From CG10-46-32 sp964606465 (lineage in GTDB: Bacteria > Patescibacteriota > Patescibacteriia > UBA2169): a stretch of 10,839 nucleotides of DNA. The notes below the pieces were generated by a model that saw only the letters and a program-made list of their open reading frames with translations, did not search any database and was not told where the DNA came from. The stretch is from assembly GCA_964606465.1 (NCBI GenBank), contig CAZSGI010000028.1:1-10839 (forward strand), given 5' to 3'. The position numbers were made by a program, and so were the translations under genes. Below are positions 1-6,221 of the stretch, one piece after another. Positions within the stretch are counted from its first letter, which is position 1; every line of letters begins with the position of its first letter.

Positions 1-686
1 ATGTCGTCCGGATTCCCGAAATCCATCCAGTAGTCAAGCATCTTCCGTGCTTTGACTTTTCCTTGCTTGGCAAGCGATGCGATCGCGTCCGTGAGCTCGT
101 ACTCACCTCGCTCTGACTTACCGACCGTGGCGGCCTCCGCGAAGATGTCAGGCATAAACTTATAGCACCCAATGGACACCCAGTTTGAGATAAACTCTTT
201 GGGCTTCTCAACAAAATCTTTGACCACATCCCCCTCAACAATGGGCACTCCGTACTTTTCCGGATTAGGAACGTGCAGGAGAGAAAGCCATGTGTAGTCG
301 TCATCAAGCTCGCGGATGGCAGCCAGGTCGCGCGGGCTGTACAAGTTGTCTCCGTAGATGCACACGAAATTCTCGTCCCCAACCGCCTCATGCGCCGCCA
401 AAACCGGAATCGCGGTGCCGTACTTTTCCGTACCCATTACCTTGAACTGGTCAATAAGCGTGAGCGGAAACTCTTTGCCGATGCCTTGGCTAAACTCAAC
501 CATTTTTTCGGCGTGGTTGCCCACCACCAGGATGATTTCTTCGTACCCCGCGTTCTGGATATTTTTAAGGACATAATACAAAAACGGCTTATCAAGCACG
601 TCAATCAAATGTTTTGGGCGGTCCTTTGCAAGGTCCAGCATGCGCGTGCCTTTGCCTGCCGCGGGAATGACAATTTTTTTGATCAT
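1..686 (-). CDS. Sugar-nucleotide nucleotidyltransferase (GalU/RmlA-like), 3' end cut off
   Basis: NTP_transferase-family enzyme that would join a sugar-1-phosphate to an NTP to give an NDP-sugar for envelope polysaccharide. The ATG is at 686-684 and 228 codons are visible before the window edge. Visible features: an N-terminal nucleotide-binding loop PAAGKGTRML (residues 8-17), a downstream RPKHLIDVLDKP stretch like the family's KP(L/M) element, YGTAIPVL, a metal-binding Gly-Asp in IYGDNLY, and VEKPKEF, which matches the conserved EKP. The end reads YWMDFGNPDD, like the W-x-D-x-G-x-P motif near the C-terminus, so probably only a few tens of residues are missing. It is the last visible gene of the ruvA operon, starting one base after the FemAB stop codon without a Shine-Dalgarno, which suggests translational coupling. 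The specific sugar and nucleotide cannot be told (UTP-glucose, dTTP-glucose or mannose-1-phosphate are all possible). Confidence 0.88.
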   Translation of the reverse strand, partial: MIKKIVIPAAGKGTRMLDLAKDRPKHLIDVLDKPFLYYVLKNIQNAGYEEIILVVGNHAEKMVEFSQGIGKEFPLTLIDQFKVMGTEKYGTAIPVLAAHEAVGDENFVCIYGDNLYSPRDLAAIRELDDDYTWLSLLHVPNPEKYGVPIVEGDVVKDFVEKPKEFISNWVSIGCYKFMPDIFAEAATVGKSERGEYELTDAIASLAKQGKVKARKMLDYWMDFGNPDD

Positions 687-687
687 A

Positions 688-1680
688 TTAACGGAATTTT
701 CTTAAGAATGTATACATAGTATACAACCATGGCTTGAACAGTACGTCAAACGAGTACGGGTAGCATACGAGCTCTCCGCCGAACCCTGATTTGAACCGCG
801 AGATGCCTTCCCATGATGTTTTGTATGCCCAATGGTCTTGCTCTTCGGGATTTACGCCGCGAAAATCATAGTACCGGTGGCCGCGCGCTTTCGCGTCTTT
901 GATGATGTGCCAGTGTAATACGTATGGCGCCATAACTTCGCGATGCTGGTTTGATGAAGCGCCATGCAAATACGTGACCGTGTCCCCGTAGTAAGCAGTC
1001 ATACTACCAGCAATCGGCATTCCAGTATAGCTTGCCTGCCATAACTTGATTGAAGCGGCGGATGTGCCCTGTAGCGCATGAGCCATTGCTGTAAGCCAGT
1101 CATCCGGATTTTGTTTAAACTGATCGCGCTTAGCTGTCTCGTTATACATTTCCAAAAAACGTTCTATGGCGCCTTCTTGCGCAACAACGCCACGCTTTTC
1201 CGCCAAACGAATATTGTACCTGGTTTTTTGATGCATCTGCCGGAGGAGTTCATCTTCTGATTGCGAGAGATCTAAAATACGCGTACACTGGGGCTGGGTT
1301 GCTTTTACAAATTTGAGCGGCCGGGAATCGCGCTCCTGTTTTTCCTTCTCCGTTGGCGGCGGGATGCGCCGGACGGGGTCCAGGCGGTAGAAAAGCGCGC
1401 CGTCATTTAACATATCTTCCAGCTCCCAGAGTATGGGGTGAATAGACTGCGGCTCTTGTGCGATGATGGGGCCGTGCGGGATATACCAATAGTATTGCGA
1501 AAAAGGCAGCGGCATCTTTATTGCCTGCGCCAGAATTTCATTATTCCATGAAAGGCGTTTGGCGGTGCGGCCGAGTGATTCCTGGAACTCGCCCCACTCC
1601 CATGACTGCAAAAAGCTGGCGTTCTGCTGCGCGCTGACTACGCCATTCCATGTGCGTTTATCATCAACTTCCCGCCACAT
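688..1680 (-). CDS. FemAB/FemX-family peptidoglycan bridge aminoacyltransferase
   Basis: 330-residue protein resembling the FemABX family, whose members transfer amino acids from aminoacyl-tRNA to the lysine of lipid II to build the peptidoglycan cross-bridge at the cytoplasmic membrane. Supporting features: the N-terminal SFLQSWEWGEFQ (residues 22-33) is the usual opening of these proteins; YWYIPHGPI (64-72) matches their Y-x-P-x-GP block. Two GNAT-like halves follow, and the C-terminal half contains YDFRGVNP and a GI-x-x-FK-x-GFGG-like stretch (ISRFKSGFGGE) typical of the family. The coiled-coil arm of staphylococcal FemA is not evident, so this is closer to the short FemX type. It lies between ruvA (stop at 1682) and the nucleotidyltransferase (start at 686) with one base on either side. 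AGG in the end of ruvA lies 5 bases before its ATG and could serve as ribosome binding site. The amino acid transferred is unknown; other GNAT_acetyltr_6-type roles are possible. Confidence 0.85.
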   Translation of the reverse strand: MWREVDDKRTWNGVVSAQQNASFLQSWEWGEFQESLGRTAKRLSWNNEILAQAIKMPLPFSQYYWYIPHGPIIAQEPQSIHPILWELEDMLNDGALFYRLDPVRRIPPPTEKEKQERDSRPLKFVKATQPQCTRILDLSQSEDELLRQMHQKTRYNIRLAEKRGVVAQEGAIERFLEMYNETAKRDQFKQNPDDWLTAMAHALQGTSAASIKLWQASYTGMPIAGSMTAYYGDTVTYLHGASSNQHREVMAPYVLHWHIIKDAKARGHRYYDFRGVNPEEQDHWAYKTSWEGISRFKSGFGGELVCYPYSFDVLFKPWLYTMYTFLRKFR

Positions 1681-1681
1681 A

Positions 1682-2254
1682 CTACCTGCCCAGGACTTTC
1701 AGCGCGCTCCTCACCTTGGCGCCCACATCATCGCCTTCCGCTTCCTTCAAAGCCCCGCGCGCCTGCTCGCGCGAGTAACCCAAAGCCTCCAAAGCTTGCA
1801 GCGCCTCGCCATCCAGAATGATTGATTCCTTGGTTGCCGCATCCTGCACGTCAATCAAATCCTTTGCCTTATTCTTGAGCTCCAGCACGATGCGCTCCGC
1901 GATTTTTTTGCTCACCCCGCAGTTGACCAACACGCCCACGGACTCGGACGCGAGCGCTCCGGAGAGATCCTGCGGCCGCGCGAGGGACAGAATAGAAAGC
2001 GCGGACTTGGGGCCAACCCCTTTCACGTTCAAGAGCATTACAAACCACTCAATGACCTTGGGGTCGCGGCTTGCGTACAAATCCAGGGCATCTTCCTTGA
2101 CCGCAAGGTGCGTAAAAAACGCGACTTCAGACCCCGGTTTCAATTCAACCAATTCATTGGCTGGAACGCTCACCTTGTATCCCACGCCATGCACGTCCAC
2201 AATGGCTGCACTGCCTGTTTTATTGATAATCTTGCCAGAAAGAGAGGCAATCAT
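1682..2254 (-). CDS. ruvA: Holliday junction branch migration protein RuvA
   Basis: 190-residue RuvA, normal length for the family. It forms the tetramer that binds the four-way junction and loads the RuvB motor. Layout: N-terminal OB fold (about residues 1-62, MIASLSGKI ... VDVHGVGYKV ... THLAVKEDALDLY), two helix-hairpin-helix motifs (LLNVKGVGPKSALSIL at 74-89 and LVNCGVSKKIAERIV at 109-123), an acidic linker, and the C-terminal domain III that contacts RuvB (EALQALEALGYSREQARGAL, from about 149). It heads a minus-strand operon with the FemAB-like gene and a nucleotidyltransferase; ruvB and ruvC are not in view. The ATG lies only 6 bases after a TATACT -10 element, so the transcript is probably leaderless. 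It is divergent from uvrB. Confidence 0.96.
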   Translation of the reverse strand: MIASLSGKIINKTGSAAIVDVHGVGYKVSVPANELVELKPGSEVAFFTHLAVKEDALDLYASRDPKVIEWFVMLLNVKGVGPKSALSILSLARPQDLSGALASESVGVLVNCGVSKKIAERIVLELKNKAKDLIDVQDAATKESIILDGEALQALEALGYSREQARGALKEAEGDDVGAKVRSALKVLGR

Positions 2255-2260
2255 ACGGGT

Positions 2261-2289
2261 AGTATAGCTCTAATAAACGCTTTCTGAAA
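2261..2289 (-). promoter_or_regulatory. Candidate ruvA promoter (leaderless)
   Basis: On the minus strand TATACT (2266-2261) is a good -10 hexamer. It ends 6 bases before the ruvA ATG, so transcription would begin at or next to the start codon. The -35 region at 17-base spacing (2289-2284, TTTCAG) is poor. Inference from sequence only. Confidence 0.5.
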
Positions 2290-2292
2290 GCT

Positions 2293-2321
2293 TTGACTAA
2301 AACACTGAATAATGGTTTAGT
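2293..2321 (+). promoter_or_regulatory. Candidate uvrB promoter
   Basis: TTGACT (2293-2298), 17 bases, then TTTAGT (2316-2321) preceded by TGG, giving an extended -10. Transcription would start near 2328-2329, about 12 bases before the uvrB ATG at 2341. This excludes the in-frame TTG at 2293 as start codon, because it lies inside the -35 box. Confidence 0.6.
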
Positions 2322-2340
2322 GTCTTCAGGTAACATCCTT

Positions 2341-4383
2341 ATGAAGTTCAAAATTCAATCCGCATTCAAGCCAACCGGAGACCAGCCGCAAGCAATTGCG
2401 GACCTTTCGGACGGGGTGAAAAAAGGCTTTCGTGATCAAACACTCTTGGGCGTAACCGGCAGCGGCAAAACCTTTACCATGGCCAACGTCATTGAGGCTG
2501 CGCAAAAGCCGACGCTCGTGATTTCGCACAACAAGACCTTGGCAGCCCAGCTCGCGAGCGAGTTCCAGGAATTTTTTCCGAAAAACGCGGTGCACTACTT
2601 TGTTTCCTACTACGACTACTACCAACCCGAGGCGTACGTGCCAAGGTCTGACACGTACATTGAAAAGGAAACCCAGGTGAACGAAGAGATTGATCGCCTG
2701 CGGCTCGCCTCAACCACCGCGCTTCTGACCAGGAAAGACGTGGTGATCGTGGCATCGGTTTCCTGCATCTACGGCTTGGGCAGGCCGGACTCATACCAGA
2801 ACATGCGCGTGGAGCTCCGGATAGGCGAACAAATCAACCGCAACGACGTGCTGCGACTCTTGAACGATCTCCAGTATGAACGCAGCGACTACGAACTGAA
2901 ACGCGGCACCTACCGCGTGAGAGGTGATGTGCTGGAGGTCCAGCCCGGGTACGAAGAGTTCGCGTTTCGCGTGGATTTTTTCGGGGATGCGGTTGATTCA
3001 ATCAAGGCGTTTGACCCTTTGACCGGGGATGCGGTGTTTGACGAGGGTGCCCGCGCCGGGGAAGTGCACATCTATCCGGCCAAGCACTACGTGATTGAAC
3101 GCGATGAGCTCAAAGCCGCGCAAAAAAATATCCGCGACGAACTCGCGGAGCGCATCCAATTCTTTAAAAAGCAGAACAAGCTCATAGAGGCCCAGCGCAT
3201 TGAGGAGCGCACCATGTTTGATCTGGAGATGATGGACCAGCTCGGCTACTGCAGCGGCATTGAAAACTACTCGCGCCACCTGGATTTCCGCAAGCCGGGG
3301 GAGCCGCCAGCAACGCTCTTGGACTACTTTCCTGACGACTTCCTTTTGTTCATTGACGAGTCGCACATCACGGTCCCGCAGATCAGCGGCATGTACAACG
3401 GCGACCGCAGCCGCAAGCAGACGCTCGTTGATTACGGGTTCCGTTTGCCGAGCGCGCTTGACAATAGACCGTTGCGGTTTGATGAGTTTGTTGAACGGAC
3501 GAACCAGACCATCTACGTTTCAGCGACCCCTGCCCAATATGAACTTGCGCGCTCGGCCAAACAAGTCAAAATGGACGCAAAAGGCCACATCAATTACTCG
3601 GACCAAAACCGCGTTGCAGAACAGCTTATTAGGCCGACCGGATTGCTTGACCCGCAAGTGGAGGTGAAGCCGACCAAAAACCAGATAGATGATTTGCTGG
3701 AACAAATCAAAAAGCGGACCGACAAGCACCAGCGTGTGCTCGTAACGACCTTGACCAAGCGGCTGGCCGAAGAGCTTGCGGAGTATCTCGCGGAAATGGG
3801 CACTAAGGTGCACTACCTCCACAGCGAGGTGGAAACCCTGGAGCGATTGGACATTCTGCGCGACTTGCGGCTCGGCGTGTACGACGTGGTGGTGGGCATC
3901 AACCTGCTGCGCGAGGGCTTGGATTTACCCGAAGTTTCTCTGGTCGTGATTTTGGATGCGGACAAAGAAGGATTTCTGCGTAGTGAAACTTCACTTATCC
4001 AAACCATGGGCCGGGCCGCGCGACACAGCGAAGGGCATGTGATTATGTACGCGGATTCAATGACCGGCTCCATGAAGCGCGCGATTTCCGAAGTCTCGCG
4101 GCGCAGGTCTATTCAAGAGGCGTATAACGAAAAACACGGCATTACTCCGCAGTCCATCAAGAAAACGGTCAAGGACGTGTATCTGAAAGGCCAACGTAAG
4201 AAAGAAAAACCCGGCGACCTTGGCATTGATTTGAAGAAGGTATCTGACGAAGAGATTCCGGTTTTGATTCGTGAGCTTGAGGCCAAGATGGAGCTCGCGG
4301 CCCGCAACTTGGACTTTGAAAAAGCAGCCTCCATCCGCGACCAGATTTCGGAAATTCGGAAGCGGACGAAATCAAAAGGGTGA
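2341..4383 (+). CDS. uvrB: Excinuclease ABC subunit B (UvrB)
   Basis: 680-residue UvrB, full length. It is the DNA-damage verification helicase of nucleotide excision repair, working with UvrA and UvrC. Seen: Walker A GVTGSGKT (residues 37-44), the damage-probing beta-hairpin with aromatic run SYYDYYQPEAYVP (89-101), Walker B variant DESH (339-342), helicase motifs GINLLREGLD (519-528) and QTMGRAAR (554-561), and a C-terminal UVR motif (about 641-676) that binds UvrC. The ATG at 2341 is preferred because the protein then opens MKFKIQSAFKPTGDQPQAI as in other UvrBs; an earlier in-frame TTG lies in the promoter. AGG at 2328-2330 is a weak ribosome binding site. The gene ends with TGA, the only TGA stop in the window, and truB follows after one codon in the same frame. 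Confidence 0.98.
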   Translation: MKFKIQSAFKPTGDQPQAIADLSDGVKKGFRDQTLLGVTGSGKTFTMANVIEAAQKPTLVISHNKTLAAQLASEFQEFFPKNAVHYFVSYYDYYQPEAYVPRSDTYIEKETQVNEEIDRLRLASTTALLTRKDVVIVASVSCIYGLGRPDSYQNMRVELRIGEQINRNDVLRLLNDLQYERSDYELKRGTYRVRGDVLEVQPGYEEFAFRVDFFGDAVDSIKAFDPLTGDAVFDEGARAGEVHIYPAKHYVIERDELKAAQKNIRDELAERIQFFKKQNKLIEAQRIEERTMFDLEMMDQLGYCSGIENYSRHLDFRKPGEPPATLLDYFPDDFLLFIDESHITVPQISGMYNGDRSRKQTLVDYGFRLPSALDNRPLRFDEFVERTNQTIYVSATPAQYELARSAKQVKMDAKGHINYSDQNRVAEQLIRPTGLLDPQVEVKPTKNQIDDLLEQIKKRTDKHQRVLVTTLTKRLAEELAEYLAEMGTKVHYLHSEVETLERLDILRDLRLGVYDVVVGINLLREGLDLPEVSLVVILDADKEGFLRSETSLIQTMGRAARHSEGHVIMYADSMTGSMKRAISEVSRRRSIQEAYNEKHGITPQSIKKTVKDVYLKGQRKKEKPGDLGIDLKKVSDEEIPVLIRELEAKMELAARNLDFEKAASIRDQISEIRKRTKSKG

Positions 4384-4386
4384 GTT

Positions 4387-5469
4387 ATGATTAGTGGTTT
4401 TTTGTTCATCAACAAGCCCCCTGGCCCCACATCCCACGATGCCATTGACCAGTTGCGGAAAATTACGGGCATCAAACAGATTGGCCACGCAGGCACCTTG
4501 GATCCTTTTGCGGAAGGCCTTCTTTTGATAGGTATTGGCGAAGCGACTAAGTTGTTGCGGCACTACGTTGGGCTGGATAAGACGTATGAGGCGACGTTGA
4601 AGTTGGGTGCGACTTCAGATACGCAGGACAAGACAGGAAAGATACAAGAAACAAGACATAAACAAGACACAATAACCAAATCAAAAATTCAGGAAGTCCT
4701 AAAATCATTCATTGGCAAACAAACGCAAATTCCGCCGATGCATTCGGCCAAAAAAATAGGCGGCACCAGGCTGTATAAACTTGCGCGCCAGGGAAAAGAA
4801 GTAGAGCGCAAACCCGTTGAAATTGAAATCCATAATATCAAGCTGCTCTCTTTTGATAAAGGCGTTTTGAAAATCCGATGCCGCGTTTCGTCCGGCACCT
4901 TTATACGCACGCTTGCGGAGGATATCGGAAAAAAGCTTAAAACCGGCGCATATCTTGAGGAACTAACACGCACCGCGATTGGCGATTTTAAGCTGAAGGA
5001 TGCGGTGGATATGAATGAGAATGCCGCGCGCCGCATCATTCCATTAAAAACCGTATTAGTGTCAGGCACGTTTGACGGCGTGCACCCGGGGCATCAAAAC
5101 TACTTCCAACAGGCCCGGGAACTTGGGGCTAGGCTCATCTGCATCGTGGGCCGGGATTCTGTGGTTGAAAAAATCAAGGGCCGCAAACCAAAACGCTCGG
5201 AAAAAGAACGCATCAAACTCGTGAAGCAATGTCCGGAAATTAACCGTGTATTCCTGGGTAGGGGCGGAACTGACGCGGAAGTGTATGACTTTGTGGCATC
5301 CCTCGCGCCGGACGTCATCGCGCTCGGGTACGACCAAAAAACCTACACAAGAGATCTAAAGGCCGAAATGAGAAAACGGGGCCTTGTGGTAGAAGTCAAA
5401 AGGCTCAAGCCGTACAAGCCAAGGGAGTACAAGAGTTCCATTATTGACAAATCCGCAAAAAAACGCTAA
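4387..5469 (+). CDS. truB: TruB tRNA pseudouridine(55) synthase fused to a RibL/TagD-like nucleotidyltransferase domain
   Basis: 360 residues, two enzymes in one chain. Residues 1 to about 220 are TruB, which converts uridine 55 of the tRNA T-loop to pseudouridine: FINKPPGPTSH (7-17), the catalytic GHAGTLDPFAEGLL (33-46, Asp39), the KTYEATLKLGATSDT block (66-79), and SGTFIRTLAEDIG (169-181). The C-terminal RNA-binding PUA-type domain of long TruBs is absent. Instead residues about 223-357 form a cytidylyltransferase-like Rossmann domain: SGTFDGVHPGH (226-236) with the HxGH nucleotide-binding motif, GRKPKRSEKER (265-275), and PDVIALGYDQ (308-317). This arrangement closely recalls archaeal FAD synthetase RibL and also TagD-type glycerol-3-phosphate cytidylyltransferases. 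Bacterial truB commonly neighbours ribF, so an FAD-synthase role is attractive but unproven. It starts three bases after the uvrB stop, with AGGGTGA as ribosome binding site in the end of uvrB. An 11-base tandem repeat lies at 4649-4669. Confidence 0.93.
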   Translation: MISGFLFINKPPGPTSHDAIDQLRKITGIKQIGHAGTLDPFAEGLLLIGIGEATKLLRHYVGLDKTYEATLKLGATSDTQDKTGKIQETRHKQDTITKSKIQEVLKSFIGKQTQIPPMHSAKKIGGTRLYKLARQGKEVERKPVEIEIHNIKLLSFDKGVLKIRCRVSSGTFIRTLAEDIGKKLKTGAYLEELTRTAIGDFKLKDAVDMNENAARRIIPLKTVLVSGTFDGVHPGHQNYFQQARELGARLICIVGRDSVVEKIKGRKPKRSEKERIKLVKQCPEINRVFLGRGGTDAEVYDFVASLAPDVIALGYDQKTYTRDLKAEMRKRGLVVEVKRLKPYKPREYKSSIIDKSAKKR

Positions 5470-5472
5470 CCT
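5444..5472 (+). promoter_or_regulatory. Candidate rplS promoter inside the truB 3' end
   Basis: A perfect -35 TTGACA (5444-5449), 17 bases, then TAACCT (5467-5472), which keeps the most conserved -10 bases T, A and the final T. It would start transcription around 5479, giving a leader of roughly 20 bases that contains the 5486-5500 inverted repeat. Confidence 0.45.
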
Positions 5473-5485
5473 GTAATGGTTCTAC

Positions 5486-5500
5486 GAAATTCAGAATTTC
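5486..5500 (+). repeat. Inverted repeat directly before the rplS start
   Basis: GAAATT-CAG-AATTTC, perfect 6-base arms with a 3-base centre, ends two bases before the rplS ATG, where a ribosome binding site would normally be. No Shine-Dalgarno is present. As RNA it is a weak hairpin; it could be a protein-binding or autoregulatory site, but chance is possible. Confidence 0.4.
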
Positions 5501-5501
5501 T

Positions 5502-6005
5502 ATGGCAGACGAGAAAAAACAAGAAAATACCGCGGAAGCGGAAGCGAAAGTTGAGCCAGTGGCTGCGACGCCGGAAGTTCCGATTTTGGCGGATACGGGC
5601 GTCCAAGAAGCGGAAAAGACCACGCTTGAAGCTATCGTTGAAGAAACCGAGAAACCCGTCGCAAAAAAGGGGAAATCAGACTACTCGGAAATTGCGCCCC
5701 GCGACATCGCGCCGGGCATGCTCGTCCGCGTGCACCAAAAAATCGTCGACACGAACCCGAAGGGCGAAGAAAAGGAACGCACTCAGGTGTTCCAGGGAAT
5801 GGTAATCGCGCGCAACCACGGAAATGAACCGGGCGCCACCATTACGGTCCGCAAAGTATCCGGCGGCATCGGGGTTGAAAAAATATTTCCGTTACGGATG
5901 CCGGCTCTGACGAAATTTGAGCTGGTCCGAACCTACCGGACCAGGCAGAGTAAACCGTACTACCTGCGGACGACCAAGAAACGACTGAGAGAGGTAAAGG
6001 TGTAG
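5502..6005 (+). CDS. rplS: 50S ribosomal protein L19 with acidic N-terminal extension
   Basis: 167 residues; bacterial L19 is usually about 115. The L19 core starts near residue 68: DIAPGMLVRVHQKI, then RTQVFQGMVIARN (93-105), ITVRKVSGGIGVEKIFPL (114-131), FELVRTYRTRQSKPYYLR (139-156) and a basic C-terminus. L19 sits at the 30S-50S interface of the ribosome. Residues 1-60 are an Ala/Glu/Pro-rich, acidic, probably disordered extension ending in a Lys-rich KKGK. Clade-specific tails on ribosomal proteins occur in Patescibacteria; the role here is unknown. Upstream are a good -35 box and an inverted repeat but no Shine-Dalgarno. A hairpin terminator follows the stop. The next ATG options lie inside the core, so the extension is best taken as real. 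Confidence 0.95.
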   Translation: MADEKKQENTAEAEAKVEPVAATPEVPILADTGVQEAEKTTLEAIVEETEKPVAKKGKSDYSEIAPRDIAPGMLVRVHQKIVDTNPKGEEKERTQVFQGMVIARNHGNEPGATITVRKVSGGIGVEKIFPLRMPALTKFELVRTYRTRQSKPYYLRTTKKRLREVKV

Positions 6006-6018
6006 CACGATTGACCAG

Positions 6019-6040
6019 AAGCCCGGCGAATGCCGGGCTT
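6019..6040 (+). terminator. Terminator hairpin after rplS
   Basis: Arms AAGCCCGGC (6019-6027) and GCCGGGCTT (6032-6040) are perfectly complementary around a GAAT loop. The T-run is displaced (TTTTTT at 6052-6057), so it is a good stem with an imperfect tail. It separates rplS from the tRNA-Val promoter. Confidence 0.7.
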
Positions 6041-6047
6041 TACGTAA

Positions 6048-6076
6048 TTGATTTTTTAACACCATCTTGATAGGAT
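6048..6076 (+). promoter_or_regulatory. Candidate tRNA-Val promoter
   Basis: TTGATT (6048-6053), 17 bases, TAGGAT (6071-6076) preceded by TGA (extended -10). Predicted start near 6083, four bases before the mature tRNA. The -10 is flanked by a 7-base inverted repeat AACACCA (6058-6064) / TGGTGTT (6079-6085). Confidence 0.55.
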
Positions 6077-6086
6077 AGTGGTGTTC

Positions 6087-6163
6087 GGGCAGTTAGCTCA
6101 GCTGGTTAGAGCGCCGCGCTTACATCGCGGAGGTCGGGGGTTCGACCCCCTCACTGCCCACCA
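6087..6163 (+). tRNA. tRNA-Val (anticodon UAC)
   Basis: 77 bases with encoded CCA. Acceptor stem GGGCAGT (6087-6093) pairs with ACTGCCC (6153-6159), discriminator A, CCA at 6161-6163. D-arm GCTC...GAGC. Anticodon stem CCGCG/CGCGG encloses the loop CTTACAT with anticodon TAC at 6121-6123 (reads GUN valine codons). The T-arm has a 5-pair G/C stem around TTCGAC. No mismatches seen in the main stems. Confidence 0.97.
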
Positions 6164-6170
6164 TTCCCAT

Positions 6171-6221
6171 AATTGAACCAGTGTGATATAGTTATCACAT
6201 ACATCATTGAAAGGTTCAATT
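6171..6221 (+). promoter_or_regulatory. Nested inverted repeats spanning promoter and ribosome binding site of the HTH/LAGLIDADG-like gene
   Basis: Outer arms AATTGAACC (6171-6179) and GGTTCAATT (6213-6221) are perfect reverse complements; the second arm ends at the base before the ATG and includes part of the ribosome binding site GAAAGG (6209-6214). Inside lies a second perfect inverted repeat TGTGATA (6182-6188) / TATCACA (6193-6199), which overlaps an extended -10-like TGATATAGT (6184-6192). This could be an operator, an RNA switch that hides the ribosome binding site, or both. Confidence 0.5.

Noticed and set aside
273..719. Plus-strand open frame over the nucleotidyltransferase
   Set aside because: Antisense shadow of a clear minus-strand enzyme; no domain pattern.
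2293..2340. TTG start extending UvrB by 16 residues
   Set aside because: The TTG is inside a good -35 box and the standard UvrB N-terminus begins at ATG 2341.
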